DNA of 40,868 nucleotides from Caldifarciminota bacterium SM23_42 (GCA_001303785.1 LJUJ01000018.1:1-40868); one strand, 5' to 3'. Counted from the first letter of the stretch, positions 7,242-16,496 are shown. Translations and numbers: made by a program. Notes: generated by a model from the letters alone, not told the origin.

Positions 7242-9416
7242 ATGAACTATATAACTCACTTACATATGGCCTGCTCTTTGGTTTATTTCTGCATGGCCGC
7301 GTTCGTCTTGTATAGGAACGTCCAAGCCGCGCTCAACCGCGTCACGGCCGGGATTCTATTGTGCCTTGGTGTCTGGAGCTTCGGCATGACCTGGGTGCAC
7401 CACCTGCAAAGTACCCAGATTACTGCCCGATTGTATGACTATATTAGCTCGTTTGGTTCGTTTGGCTTCGGTGTTTTCGCACTGTGGTTCGCTCTGCTCT
7501 TTGCCGAAAAGAAGAAGGTGCTTAATTCAAGATTCATTTACGTTTTTTTCGTGACCGTGCCAATTTTCTTTATTGCCCTGGAATGGAATGGTGTCCTGGC
7601 GGTTGATTACGTGAAACAGCCTTACGGCTGGGGTACGGTCTGGTCAGGGTCCATATGGATGTATCTCTTCTACGGTTATCTCGCGATCTTTCTTATTTCG
7701 ACGTTGGTGATCATTGCCCTATACGCGCACCGCCAGGAAAATCCACCCCAGAAAAAACAGGCACGGATTCTCTACATAACCGCAGCAATTTCCTTTGCCT
7801 TGGGATCAGTCACGGACCTGTTATTACCGGAACTCAATATCTACTCAATTCCGGCGGTTGCCGACATTATCGCCTTTGTATGGGCAGGTGGTTTGGTGTA
7901 TGTCATTGTGAAATACAAGTTTTTGGTCCTCACACCAGAAGCCGTGGCTGATGACATTATTACAACTATGACCGAGGCATTAGTGTTGCTCAATCCGAAA
8001 GGGCAGGTGGTAAGCGTTAATCAGGCAACCTTGGGTCTGCTCGGGTACTCAGAGAAGGAATTAAAGGGGAGAGACCTGCGAGCGATTTTTGCCGACACCG
8101 AGGTTGCGGACAAAGTACTACGTGAGGTGATTCAAAAAAAGACCGCACGCAATTATGACTGTGCGCTTAGAGCCAAGGACGGAACCGACATCGGCGTTTT
8201 ACTCTCTTGTTCGTTGATTCAGTATGACGACGCTGTGTCTGGTGTGGTCTGTGTGGCGCGCGATGTGCGAGAGCAGTTGCAGGCACGTGAGGAGATCGAA
8301 AGATCCGAGGCGCGCTATCGAGACCTCGTTGAAAAGGCAGGGATTGCAATACTGATCGACAACAGAGACGGGTCGTTCCGCTACTTCAACAAAAGGTTTG
8401 CGGATCTATTTGGGTACTCGATGAAAGAAATGGAAAGGCAATCGATTCGAACCCTTGTGCATCCAGATGATATCGAATGGGTCATGCATCACCATGAAGG
8501 TCGCTTTACAGGACAGAAGATGCCGCACCGTTATGAATTCAGAGGAGTCAAAAAGGATGGTTCGACAATATATCTGGAAATAGATGTCACTGCCCTGCGT
8601 GAACGAGGCAGAACAGTGGGCACCCGTTCCTACATTTGGAACATTTCCGAGCGGAAAAAGATTGAGGGAGAATTACACCGCACGCATGGCGAGCTGGAAA
8701 AGCGCGTGCGGGAACGTACCGCAGACTTGGTGCATGCTAATGAAGCGCTGCAAACAGCGCTTGCTGAGAAGGAAGTATTGCTTCGAGAGATCCATCACCG
8801 GGTCAAGAATAATCTGCAGGTCATCTCGAGTATACTCAACCTGCAGAGTAAACACGCACAGGATAGTCATACGCAGGCAGTGCTTGAGGAGAGCCGGAGC
8901 CGTATTCAATCAATGACTATGGTCTACGAACAGCTGTATGGGTCGGAGGATTTGAGCCGTATTGATTTTGGCAAGTATGTGCGTAACCTCACCCAGGCGC
9001 TGTGTGCGTCCCACGATGTTGATCACAAAGCGATCAAACTCAATACCGAGGTTGGCGAATGCCAGCTAGATATTGGGACCGCAGTTCCGTGTGGTTTGAT
9101 CATCAGTGAACTTGTCCTGAACGCATTGAAACATGCATTTCCAAAGAACGTTGAAGGCCAGATTGACGTGTTGTTTAACTCAGGCAAGAATCGGCGGTGC
9201 ACCCTGACCGTCAGGGATACTGGCATCGGTCTACCCGAGGATCTGAACCTGAATTCGGCCAGCACCTTAGGTTTACAGTTGGTGCGTGCACTTGTCGAGC
9301 AGCTCGAAGGTCATATTGAAGCCGTAAGAAAAAAAGGTACTCAGTTTATCGTCACTTTTAGAAGTGGGGACAGGAGGAGATATGCCAAAGGCAAAGATAC
9401 TGGTCGTCGAAGATGA
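7242..9416 (+). CDS. Hybrid-free sensor histidine kinase: 7TM - PAS - PAS - HisKA_2 - HATPase
   Basis: Encodes 724 aa. Residues 1 to about 222 hold seven hydrophobic segments like the 7TM sensor region of membrane histidine kinases. A first PAS domain runs from about 236 to 350 (motif LLGYSEKEL) and a second from about 360 to 480 (LFGYSMKEM, ending in the PAC-like NISERKK). A coiled segment leads to the HisKA_2-type dimerisation box REIHHRVKNNLQV, whose phospho-acceptor is His518 or His519. The ATPase domain shows the N box (ISELVLNALKHAF) and the G boxes (DTGIGLPED, TLGLQLV). It lacks a receiver domain. The last 35 bases overlap the response-regulator gene, so the two are translationally coupled and very likely partners. 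The ligand is unknown. The start has no clear ribosome site. Confidence 0.9.
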   Translation: MNYITHLHMACSLVYFCMAAFVLYRNVQAALNRVTAGILLCLGVWSFGMTWVHHLQSTQITARLYDYISSFGSFGFGVFALWFALLFAEKKKVLNSRFIYVFFVTVPIFFIALEWNGVLAVDYVKQPYGWGTVWSGSIWMYLFYGYLAIFLISTLVIIALYAHRQENPPQKKQARILYITAAISFALGSVTDLLLPELNIYSIPAVADIIAFVWAGGLVYVIVKYKFLVLTPEAVADDIITTMTEALVLLNPKGQVVSVNQATLGLLGYSEKELKGRDLRAIFADTEVADKVLREVIQKKTARNYDCALRAKDGTDIGVLLSCSLIQYDDAVSGVVCVARDVREQLQAREEIERSEARYRDLVEKAGIAILIDNRDGSFRYFNKRFADLFGYSMKEMERQSIRTLVHPDDIEWVMHHHEGRFTGQKMPHRYEFRGVKKDGSTIYLEIDVTALRERGRTVGTRSYIWNISERKKIEGELHRTHGELEKRVRERTADLVHANEALQTALAEKEVLLREIHHRVKNNLQVISSILNLQSKHAQDSHTQAVLEESRSRIQSMTMVYEQLYGSEDLSRIDFGKYVRNLTQALCASHDVDHKAIKLNTEVGECQLDIGTAVPCGLIISELVLNALKHAFPKNVEGQIDVLFNSGKNRRCTLTVRDTGIGLPEDLNLNSASTLGLQLVRALVEQLEGHIEAVRKKGTQFIVTFRSGDRRRYAKGKDTGRRR

Positions 9417-10389
9417 GAAAATCGTCGCGCTGGACATCAATAATGTGTTGAACAAGCTTGGCTACGATGTGCCCGCGCTTGTCGCCTCAGGCGAGGAGGC
9501 CGTACAAGAGGTCAAGCGAACAAAACCGGATCTAGTACTAATGGATATTGTATTGAAAGGAGCCAAAGATGGCATCGAAGCGGCCGAGGTTATCCGGCAT
9601 CGATACGGAACACCGCTCGTTTTTCTCACTGCCTATGCCGATGATGAAATACTCAAAAGGGTAAAGCATATCGAGCCTTTTGGTTACATTCTCAAACCTT
9701 TTCAAGAAAAGGAACTCTACAGTGCGATTGAGATCGCGCTATTCAAACACGGCCTTGAGAAGAGACGCAAGCGGGAGCGTGATAAATTCCGACGCAGCTC
9801 CCGGCGCATGATGAAAAGCTATGAAGCGGCTGTCAATTCTCTTTCCGAAGCCGTGGAGATGCGCGATCCTCAGTCGGCAGGCCACCAGAGAAGAGTGGCT
9901 GAGCTGTCGTGTGCGATCGCACGGGAAATGGGATTGAGGGATAAGACGATTGAGGGTATTAGGTTAGCCGGATTGATTCACGACGTGGGTAAGATACGTA
10001 TACCCGTCGAGATTTTGCGCAAACCTGGCCACCTGAATGATGATGAGTTCAATATGATCAGGGAGCACCCGAAGGTGGGTTATGAAATACTGAAAGGGGT
10101 GGATTTCCCGTGGCCGATTGCGGATATGGTACTTCAGCATCACGAACGATTAGATGGTTCTGGGTATCCGGAAGGAATCAGGGAAGAAGAGATTCTTCTT
10201 GAGTCGAAAATCCTTGCAGTCGGCGAAGTCGTCGAGACCATGCTGATGCATCATACCTATCAGCCGTCTCTGGATGAAAGCGTTGTGCTGGGCGAACTCA
10301 TCAGAAACAGAGGTACGTTGTATGACCCGTTAGTGGTCGATGCGTGTGTAGTTCTTTTCAAGGAAAAGAAATTCGAATTTGCGCAGTAA
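9382..10389 (+). CDS. Response regulator with receiver and HD-GYP domains (probable c-di-GMP phosphodiesterase)
   Basis: Encodes 335 aa. ATG 9382 is chosen because AGGAGG ends 5 nt upstream; a GTG at 9364 lies before this site and would add six residues. The receiver domain spans residues 1-120 with acidic EDE near the N-terminus, the phospho-acceptor Asp55 (VLMDIVL), Thr in FLTAY and Lys in YILKPF. A short coiled linker leads to an HD-GYP domain (about 145-335) with the HD pair His200-Asp201 (HDVGK), HHE at 253-255 and GYP at 261-263, that is, the full metal/c-di-GMP hydrolase signature of RpfG-like proteins. It overlaps the kinase gene by 35 bp. Inference: the kinase controls cyclic-di-GMP breakdown through this protein. 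No GGDEF gene is present in the window. Confidence 0.92.
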   Translation: MPKAKILVVEDEKIVALDINNVLNKLGYDVPALVASGEEAVQEVKRTKPDLVLMDIVLKGAKDGIEAAEVIRHRYGTPLVFLTAYADDEILKRVKHIEPFGYILKPFQEKELYSAIEIALFKHGLEKRRKRERDKFRRSSRRMMKSYEAAVNSLSEAVEMRDPQSAGHQRRVAELSCAIAREMGLRDKTIEGIRLAGLIHDVGKIRIPVEILRKPGHLNDDEFNMIREHPKVGYEILKGVDFPWPIADMVLQHHERLDGSGYPEGIREEEILLESKILAVGEVVETMLMHHTYQPSLDESVVLGELIRNRGTLYDPLVVDACVVLFKEKKFEFAQ

Positions 10390-10407
10390 GGTCAAGAAAG
10401 GAGTTGT

Positions 10408-10821
10408 GTGCGGCGAGCGCTATTTTGGCAATCGATACTTGTCTGGGTTATTTTGGCGGTTCTAACCATACTATATGCCATTTTCCGGGAAGCCGTTTTC
10501 ATCCCGGTGACAGGCATGGATGGTACATTAGCACGCGCCGTACTTCTGCCCTTTGCTATCATTTATATTTTTGTTATTACATTTGTCTTTTTGAAGAAAA
10601 CCGGGCACACATACAGTAGCCGGGATACCTTGATGATTGGACTTCTGTGGTTAGTGTTGACCATAGCCTTTGAGTTTACGTTCGGAACGCTGGTCATGGG
10701 GAATTCTCTGGCTACATTGCTCGCAGATTACAATATCTTCGCCGGGAGGACGTGGTCGATTTTTTTGCTCGCGATATTCCTTGTGCCCCTTATAGTTGGT
10801 AAAAGCTTGAAACGGCCCTAA
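10408..10821 (+). CDS. Small four-helix membrane protein
   Basis: Encodes 137 aa from GTG 10408; AAAGGAG ends 4 nt upstream and no ATG fits better. Four hydrophobic segments are visible (about residues 5-25, 42-62, 75-95 and 108-130), with short polar loops that include YSSRDT and LLADYNIFAGR. I recognise it as a member of a family of small conserved membrane proteins but cannot name the family or a function. It sits 18 nt after the HD-GYP regulator on the same strand and is probably the third gene of that operon, which makes it a candidate input or output component of the signalling system. No catalytic motif is evident. Confidence 0.7.
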   Translation: MRRALFWQSILVWVILAVLTILYAIFREAVFIPVTGMDGTLARAVLLPFAIIYIFVITFVFLKKTGHTYSSRDTLMIGLLWLVLTIAFEFTFGTLVMGNSLATLLADYNIFAGRTWSIFLLAIFLVPLIVGKSLKRP

Positions 10822-10932
10822 CGAATCAAAGACCACGCGAAGCGCAAGAAATCGGCTTGTTGTTGTGCCTAAATATGACAACGTCCGGATAACAACTCGG
10901 GTGTCGTAATATCCCAAAAATTTGCCGGAGAC

Positions 10933-10960
10933 TTGACATTCTGAGAATTTCATGTAATCT
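10933..10960 (+). promoter_or_regulatory. Putative promoter of the second C25 gene
   Basis: TTGACA (10933-10938) with TAATCT (10955-10960) 16 nt downstream. The -35 is perfect and the -10 weak. AAGGGAG lies before ATG 10982. Confidence 0.45.
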
Positions 10961-10981
10961 AAGGCTATTAAGGGAGAAAAG

Positions 10982-12616
10982 ATGAAACGATGCTTGTTGG
11001 CGATTATAGCACTTGGTACGCTTATTTCCGCTCAGGAAATAGGCGCCCGTTATCTGATTATAACCCATGACAATTTTTATGATGCAATTAAACCTTTGGC
11101 TCAATGGAAGCACAGGAAAGGGATGAGAACAAAGGTTGTGAAGCTTTCTCAAATCGGGTCATCAACAGCGCAGATCCATGACTATGTTGAGAATGCCTAT
11201 GATAACTGGCAAATACCGCCAGAATTTTTGTTGCTGGTAGGCGCTCCTAACTACATACCTTTCTATTACTATGGGGGCGGATGGAATTCTTATTACTCAG
11301 ACAATTATTACACTAACATGGATTCAGATGTTTATAATGAAATACTTTCTGGCCGTTTAACCGTACACAGTGTAGATGAAGCACAAACCGTCGTAAATAA
11401 AATACTCCTTTATGAAATGACACCCGACATCAGTGACTCACTCTGGTTTACCAACGCGTGTCTGATAGTGAGGGAAGATTACGACTCTGATGACACGATT
11501 TATTGGAACGACATTAATCATGCGAAAAATCTGATGCGTAGTCACGGATATGATGTCATTGATACCTTATCCAGGTCAGCAGGCGATAATGCGTATGATG
11601 TAGTTGAAGCGGTCAATGAGGGTAGAGCATTTGTGCTGTACCGTGGTAGTGGTACCAATAACTGGGGTTCTCCGTTTGGTGTATATCCTGACCAGACACA
11701 GAATGGCACGAAACTCCCCATTGTGCTATCCATAACCTGTAGGACAATCGGCACGAGCACCACGCCAGCCACGGCAGAAAAGTGGTTGTTAACCGGTACG
11801 CCGTCATTACCCAGGGGAGGCGCGGGATATTTCGCCACGACGACTACTATCATGAATGGTGCGTACCTGAGAAGCGCAACGTGTAGAGGTTTCTTCAACG
11901 CTTTATTTCAACAGGGTAAACGGACATTTGGGGAAGCCTGCGAGGGTGGTAGAATGAATGTTTACACCCTCTATGGCAGCACGAGTGAATATCGTGGGTT
12001 TACCACGCTCGGCGATCCGGAGATGAACATTTGGACGGCAATCCCCGAACCACTTGAGGTGAGTCACGATCCTGCGTTGTCGCTTGACGATGATTCGTTG
12101 AGGGTGCGCATTCATTTCGATGATGCGCCGTTGGAGTCGGCGCTGGTATGCGTTGTGCTCGACACGCTTGTGTATCAGCACGGATACACCACAAGTAATG
12201 GTGATATCATCTTCTATTTTGATACACTTGACATTGGTATGATGGATATTACCGTGACCGCGCGTAACAAGATTCCTTACCTCGATTCGATTCCGATTAT
12301 CATGACCGGTGTTGAGAAAGAGATGAACTTGTCCGCGTCCGGTCTTCAGAACTTTGCAGTTTATCCAAATCCCTTTAGCGGGGTGACCGATATTCGATAC
12401 GTGATGTCCGATAAATGCCGAGGTGTTGAGCTGAAGATCTATGATGCGATGGGTCGGGTGGTGAGGAGTTTTCATGTTGGGCCCGGCGCGCCAGGTGGTT
12501 CGATATCCTGGCACGGCGATGACGATGCCGGCAGGAAACTGCCAGGCGGGGTCTATTTTATCCATACTTCCACTACCGATGAGCGGCGGTCGATAGCAGT
12601 AGTGCTATTCGAATAA
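10982..12616 (+). CDS. C25 (gingipain-like) secreted protein with FlgD-like C-terminal module
   Basis: Encodes 544 aa with a signal peptide (residues 1-18, ending SAQ). Residues 20 to about 375 are the C25-like domain and closely parallel the protein at 1-3281: both mature ends begin E-x-GARYLIITH. The Cys of the family motif is Cys253 (SITCRT). At the place of the GHG motif the sequence is GSG (222-224), with no His within the next several residues. A short Ig-like segment (about 380-440) and the terminal PNP/FlgD-Ig module (VYPNPFSG ... YDAMGRVV ... GGVYFIHT) follow. The lack of the usual His argues that this copy may be a non-peptidase binding protein or may use another residue. It is convergent with the gene at 12667, with only 50 nt between the stops. 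Confidence 0.85.
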   Translation: MKRCLLAIIALGTLISAQEIGARYLIITHDNFYDAIKPLAQWKHRKGMRTKVVKLSQIGSSTAQIHDYVENAYDNWQIPPEFLLLVGAPNYIPFYYYGGGWNSYYSDNYYTNMDSDVYNEILSGRLTVHSVDEAQTVVNKILLYEMTPDISDSLWFTNACLIVREDYDSDDTIYWNDINHAKNLMRSHGYDVIDTLSRSAGDNAYDVVEAVNEGRAFVLYRGSGTNNWGSPFGVYPDQTQNGTKLPIVLSITCRTIGTSTTPATAEKWLLTGTPSLPRGGAGYFATTTTIMNGAYLRSATCRGFFNALFQQGKRTFGEACEGGRMNVYTLYGSTSEYRGFTTLGDPEMNIWTAIPEPLEVSHDPALSLDDDSLRVRIHFDDAPLESALVCVVLDTLVYQHGYTTSNGDIIFYFDTLDIGMMDITVTARNKIPYLDSIPIIMTGVEKEMNLSASGLQNFAVYPNPFSGVTDIRYVMSDKCRGVELKIYDAMGRVVRSFHVGPGAPGGSISWHGDDDAGRKLPGGVYFIHTSTTDERRSIAVVLFE

Positions 12617-12666
12617 GACCGAGACGCGTTTAAAAACCAATCTAGTAAGAAATTCAGGCAGGGGGG

Positions 12667-14013
12667 TTACTTTGTGAAGACAACAATTTTTTCACTGAAG
12701 ATGTTCTGAACAGTTTTATACACAGTAAAGTATATGCCGGGATTTACGTTCTTGCTGTAATTATCTCTTAGATCCCATACAAACTCAACCTGTCCATTAG
12801 GTAATACTGAACCGACGAGGTCGCGGACAGCCCTACCTGTGATATCAACAACCTCTGCACTTAAAAGATCATGGTGCCGACGTTCACTAGAACAGCAAAA
12901 TCTAATCGTAATTTTGTTTTTGTGATGTGCAATCTGGATCGAGTTCGTTCGTCTTTCCGTCCGGTCTTGGGTCTTGGTTTCTTCACTTTCTTGCTTCGGT
13001 GTATCATGAACAGTTGTTTTTAGGGTATCAAAACAGTCTACTACCATCCTTCGCGGCCGCTCATCCGGGTAATCATAAGTTGCTACGACCCGAGGTATAC
13101 GCAGTATCTTGAAATAATGGGTTTCGTCTACTCTCGTTACAACATAGGTTTCGTCTGAGACTGGATGGAGGGCAATAGTCCGTGGGATTTCGTTTTCTAG
13201 GTTTGAGTTGTACCACGTTTGACAATAATTATCTGAATACCACACCCCAGGGTAGTATGGGCCACTCCACCACATCTGGTTGGCAATGATCAGGCGCGGC
13301 GCTGATGATACGTTGCGAATTCTGTACTCGGCATCAATCGCGTCAAACGCGCCGGTTCCCGTGTTCCAGCTCGCGCCGCCATCGAGGCTTTGGCGGAAAC
13401 CGATCTTACCGCCGATTCCTACGACATCAGCATTATCCGGATGGCTCGCCATACAGAAATCAAATCTGCTCCACGGTCCCTGGTCATAAACCGTATCCCA
13501 GGTTCTACCATGGTCTTCGGATTTTCTTACCGTCATGCGCGATCCAACGGATTTCAAACTCAGGTACAACGTGTGTGGGTGTTCCGTGATTACCCTCAGT
13601 TCGCTGACAACAGAGTGTGGGTGATCATCGTATAACATTATCCAGCTGTTGTTTGAGACAGTTGTACGATAAATATCACCGTTCTTGGTAACGGCAAAGA
13701 TGTAATGGGATCTCGGACTCTTCTCGATCTCGTATATCTGGTTTCCTTGTAGACCTACGGGAGACCAGGCACCAGTGCAATCCCTTTGCCAGACGCCATC
13801 AATTGTTGCCGCGTACATAACACCCGGGGACAATCCGTTGACTTCGCCGCAGATGATATCATTTGTCCAGAGGTCAAAGCCCGGTAGCCTAATCCAACTG
13901 GTTCCTTTGTCGCTGCTAAACCATATTCCATCGCCACTAGTCGTGTAGATGTGAGTCACATTCGCTGCAGCATACGAAAAAGTGATGAGTATGAGTAACA
14001 CGATGCCCTTCAT
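12667..14013 (-). CDS. Secreted BNR/Ycf48-like propeller protein with sorting module
   Basis: Encodes 448 aa with a short signal peptide (MKGIVLLILITFSYAAA). At least four Asp-box-like turns are visible (SSDKGTSW, SEDHGRTW, SLDGGASW, YSDNYCQTW), indicating a seven-bladed or similar propeller of the BNR/Vps10/Ycf48 kind. The C-terminus (about 360-448) carries a degenerate version of the sorting / FlgD-like module (VDITGRAV ... NPGIYFTVY). AGGAGGAGG lies 14 nt before ATG 14013, which is further than usual; no better in-frame start was found. A consensus promoter lies immediately upstream. The protein is likely exported and surface-attached or released. Ligand unknown. Confidence 0.8.
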   Translation of the reverse strand: MKGIVLLILITFSYAAANVTHIYTTSGDGIWFSSDKGTSWIRLPGFDLWTNDIICGEVNGLSPGVMYAATIDGVWQRDCTGAWSPVGLQGNQIYEIEKSPRSHYIFAVTKNGDIYRTTVSNNSWIMLYDDHPHSVVSELRVITEHPHTLYLSLKSVGSRMTVRKSEDHGRTWDTVYDQGPWSRFDFCMASHPDNADVVGIGGKIGFRQSLDGGASWNTGTGAFDAIDAEYRIRNVSSAPRLIIANQMWWSGPYYPGVWYSDNYCQTWYNSNLENEIPRTIALHPVSDETYVVTRVDETHYFKILRIPRVVATYDYPDERPRRMVVDCFDTLKTTVHDTPKQESEETKTQDRTERRTNSIQIAHHKNKITIRFCCSSERRHHDLLSAEVVDITGRAVRDLVGSVLPNGQVEFVWDLRDNYSKNVNPGIYFTVYKTVQNIFSEKIVVFTK

Positions 14014-14041
14014 AATGCTACGTATTGCCTCCTCCTATATA

Positions 14042-14069
14042 ATTATAGGAGAAAGACGGCATTTGTCAA
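14042..14069 (-). promoter_or_regulatory. sigma70-type promoter of the second BNR gene
   Basis: TTGACA (14069-14064), a 16-nt spacer and TATAAT (14047-14042): both hexamers are perfect. The expected transcript start is at or inside the AGGAGGAGG at 14036-14028. Confidence 0.75.
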
Positions 14070-14247
14070 GCCGACCAGAGAAGGTGCTGCTAAGTTAAAA
14101 AACGAATAGCCTTCCGTACAATGGATACTTACACTATCATTGTAATCTGTTGTAATCGGCGTCCCGCTAAGCGAGGATCCTCGAATTACCCTGAATTATT
14201 ATCATAAGTGAAAATTCGGGATAATCGAACTGCGAAGCAGTTAACAA

Positions 14248-14291
14248 CATATAGCCCTCCCAGGAGGACCTACGACAGGTTGGTTCTGTTA
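14248..14291. repeat. CCTCCTAGGAGG dispersed repeat, copy 2
   Basis: Begins CATATAGCCCTCCCAGGAGG and is followed by CTACGACAGGTTGGTTCTG. It differs from 3598-3642 at only a few positions. The palindromic core is broken here by one change. Confidence 0.7.
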
Positions 14292-14300
14292 GAAGGCTCC

Positions 14301-14344
14301 GCGTTCTTCGATGCCACTGATAACAAACTGCCTACGCTGATGCC
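14301..14344. repeat. TGATAACAAACTG dispersed repeat, copy 2
   Basis: Matches 5632-5676: GCGTTCTTCGATGCCACTGA followed by TAACAAACTG and CTGATGC. Noncoding in both places. Confidence 0.6.
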
Positions 14345-14550
14345 CTATCGGCGTGCGAATATTGCTAAGATTATTCTTCGAGTGAATCTCGAGCTTGTCG
14401 AGAGATGAATCGAGAAGTCACACAATGAGCGGCTGATTGATGTTAGTCGCAAATGACTCAGCGACACAATGAAATAGTGACTGCATACCGGCGTGTGTCG
14501 TGGATCATTGTTTCCAGAAGATTGATGCCCCCGAGTGTATTATTCTCGTG

Positions 14551-16245
14551 CTAATCCCTCAATAAGACACATCTCCTAACCTGCGTTCCTTCGGCAGTCT
14601 TCAATTGATAGTAATACACACCATTCGGCGAGTTCCCGGCATCAAGAATCACAGTGTGATAACCGGCATCCATGTGTCCGTCGACAAGGGTTGATACTGC
14701 CTGGCCGGTGATATTATATACGGTCAATGTCACTTGACACGCATTTGCCAGTTGAAAGCCGATTACGGTTTCGTCATTAAAGGGATTCGGGGTGTTTTGC
14801 AGCAGAACAATATTCTCCGGAGATGTTGTCTCATGTTCATAAACACCGGTGTATAGCTCAATCGGGCCTAATGGAACCAAAGTATGTCCTTCAAACCCGG
14901 GATATTCTGGCGCGTAGCGGAGGATTTTAGACAATCTATTTTCTGCAGGAGGGATTATCGTTCCCTGGTATACAGGTCCGATATCTGTTACTGGATTGAT
15001 GTATATCCACACTATTTCAGTGTCGGGTGCTACCTCAAAGAATTTACCATTGATCGCTTCGCAGATTAGTGTATTACCGTTGGGTAGCCGTTGTGCACCG
15101 GACCAGGTTGATGAATAGAAATCCAGTGGATTAGGAGCTTGATATATCCAGATCGGTTCATCGGGACCATAGGTTGTATCGGGTCCGATCGCGTAATTAC
15201 CCGTGCTGTCGATTGGCGGTACGATCTCGTCAACTGTCGAGTAATTACCCTGCGGGCGTCCCTGTCCATTATTGAAAACGAGTATGTTTGATGCGCCTGG
15301 ATTTCCCTCCTCGATCCAAGAACCATCATGCGGAGCAAAGAGCTTTCGATCAGAAGCGGTACCGTGGCGGTACGTTTGAGGATTACCCCACCGATAGAGC
15401 AAGTCACCGCCTTTACCGTAGTCGCCGCCACTATGACCTGCGGCTTGAGCCGTGGTCGTGCTATGATCGATGACCCATATCTCACTGAATTTCCTCACGG
15501 TTAGGATGATTTGATCGAGTTCCTCATTGTAATCTATAGCGTTAGTGTGCATGCAGTCCGCTATCCCTGCATTGAGACCGCCTGGATCCCAGTTAAGGTC
15601 TATGAGCTCGGGATGGTCGCCAACGACTCCATAATTTTCTTTGGTGCTATCAAAATCCTGGATCAGGTGATCCCATACGTGCCATTCCCATACAATATTA
15701 CCACTTGACGGACCGGTTGGTTGAACCTCAATGATATGGTCTGGCCATAATTCTCCATCGACCAACAGAGCGGTGTCACGCCCGGCGGCGATAGCCTCTG
15801 CATAGCTCTTGAGTTCCCATGCGATCATGAGTACATTACCGTTTGGTAACGGCTCGATGTCGTGGTGAGGGCGATATTGATCACTATTGTAGGTGAACTC
15901 CCAAGTAGTGTTTCCTTCCCAGTCAATCAGTTCGACAAAGCCGCCGGCGCCGGCAGTATTGAAGTTTTGGTTTGCAATCCTTGATGGACGCAATAACTCA
16001 CCCGTTTCCAAAAAATATGCCATACCGGCCACCCTATTCGTTCGTTCCCAGGAGTGTACGAGCATGCCATCGTTGTCGATAAGATAGGTGAAGGGGTAGG
16101 GTATCGGAGAAAAAAGCGTATATCCATTGAAAGAGGTTGAGTCGTTCAGGATGAGTCCAACGGTCTGAGCTCGTGCGCTGATGGTTACTATCATCGTGCA
16201 TAGAAGAAAGGAAAGAACACTTTTCCTATAAATCGATAGCTTCAT
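14551..16245 (-). CDS. Secreted arylsulfotransferase-like (ASST) protein with sorting module
   Basis: Encodes 564 aa. ATG 16245 follows AAAGGAGG by 7 nt, and the signal peptide ends near SARAQ. Residues about 35-470 match the arylsulfotransferase / ASST-type propeller: repeated W-E-x-x-x and LPNGN strands (LPNGNVLMIAWE, LPNGNTLICEA), the HHDIEPLPNGN strand near 130 and HTNAIDYNEE in the middle. Family members transfer sulfate between phenolic compounds, but many environmental homologues are uncharacterised. The last 75 residues carry the PNPF ... YNITGQAVSTLV ... GVYYYQL sorting / FlgD-like module. It lies 13 nt after the 68-aa L7/L12-like gene and probably shares its promoter at 16642-16669. 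Confidence 0.8.
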   Translation of the reverse strand: MKLSIYRKSVLSFLLCTMIVTISARAQTVGLILNDSTSFNGYTLFSPIPYPFTYLIDNDGMLVHSWERTNRVAGMAYFLETGELLRPSRIANQNFNTAGAGGFVELIDWEGNTTWEFTYNSDQYRPHHDIEPLPNGNVLMIAWELKSYAEAIAAGRDTALLVDGELWPDHIIEVQPTGPSSGNIVWEWHVWDHLIQDFDSTKENYGVVGDHPELIDLNWDPGGLNAGIADCMHTNAIDYNEELDQIILTVRKFSEIWVIDHSTTTAQAAGHSGGDYGKGGDLLYRWGNPQTYRHGTASDRKLFAPHDGSWIEEGNPGASNILVFNNGQGRPQGNYSTVDEIVPPIDSTGNYAIGPDTTYGPDEPIWIYQAPNPLDFYSSTWSGAQRLPNGNTLICEAINGKFFEVAPDTEIVWIYINPVTDIGPVYQGTIIPPAENRLSKILRYAPEYPGFEGHTLVPLGPIELYTGVYEHETTSPENIVLLQNTPNPFNDETVIGFQLANACQVTLTVYNITGQAVSTLVDGHMDAGYHTVILDAGNSPNGVYYYQLKTAEGTQVRRCVLLRD

Positions 16246-16258
16246 GAAAGTACCTCCT

Positions 16259-16465
16259 TTAGGTTAATTTGACGTCAAAGCCATTCTGCAACAATCTGAA
16301 GGCACCGAAGCGGCTTGATGCTGATTTGAATGCAATCGTTTTTGGTAAAGACTGCATTATTTCCTTTGCTTTTTCGTTAGAAAAGCCACACTTTTCCAAC
16401 AGCTTGATACCATCTTCTGTCGAGACCTTACAGCTTGTTAATTTAATACGAAGTTTTGCTGGCAT
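16259..16465 (-). CDS. Small protein resembling the ribosomal L7/L12 C-terminal domain
   Basis: Encodes 68 aa. ATG 16465 follows AAAGGAG by 5 nt; an in-frame TTG at 16480 lies before this site and is not the start. The pattern (hydrophobic strand, IKLLEKCGFSNEKAKEIMQS, LPKTI, then a final GFDVKL strand) matches the spacing of the L7/L12 C-terminal domain: IK...G...EAK...P...A...L...G..V. It lacks the N-terminal dimerisation part of L7/L12, so it is not the ribosomal protein itself. No signal peptide. It is the first gene of a probable two-gene operon with the arylsulfotransferase-like gene, preceded by an unusually long (about 170 nt) leader that contains an inverted repeat. Function unknown; the fold match is an inference from pattern only. 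Confidence 0.65.
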   Translation of the reverse strand: MPAKLRIKLTSCKVSTEDGIKLLEKCGFSNEKAKEIMQSLPKTIAFKSASSRFGAFRLLQNGFDVKLT

Positions 16466-16496
16466 TATTTCTCCTTTCAAAAATCCATCTCTTCGT

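Larger units (their letters stand above)
14014..14550. other. Intergenic region rich in degenerate repeats
   Basis: No gene is supported. Besides the promoter (14042-14069) it holds the CCTCCTAGGAGG repeat (14248-14291), the TGATAACAAACTG repeat (14301-14344), a TCTCGAGCTTGTCGAGA palindromic stretch (14390-14404) and diverged pieces of the ATGACATAATGACTG family (around 14424-14485). Confidence 0.6.

Noticed and set aside
9364-9381. GTG 9364 as the start of the HD-GYP regulator
   Set aside because: AGGAGG lies between it and ATG 9382, where the receiver domain begins properly.
11903-12565. 220-codon minus-strand frame opposite the second C25 gene
   Set aside because: The plus-strand frame carries clear C25 and FlgD-like motifs; the opposite frame is a shadow.
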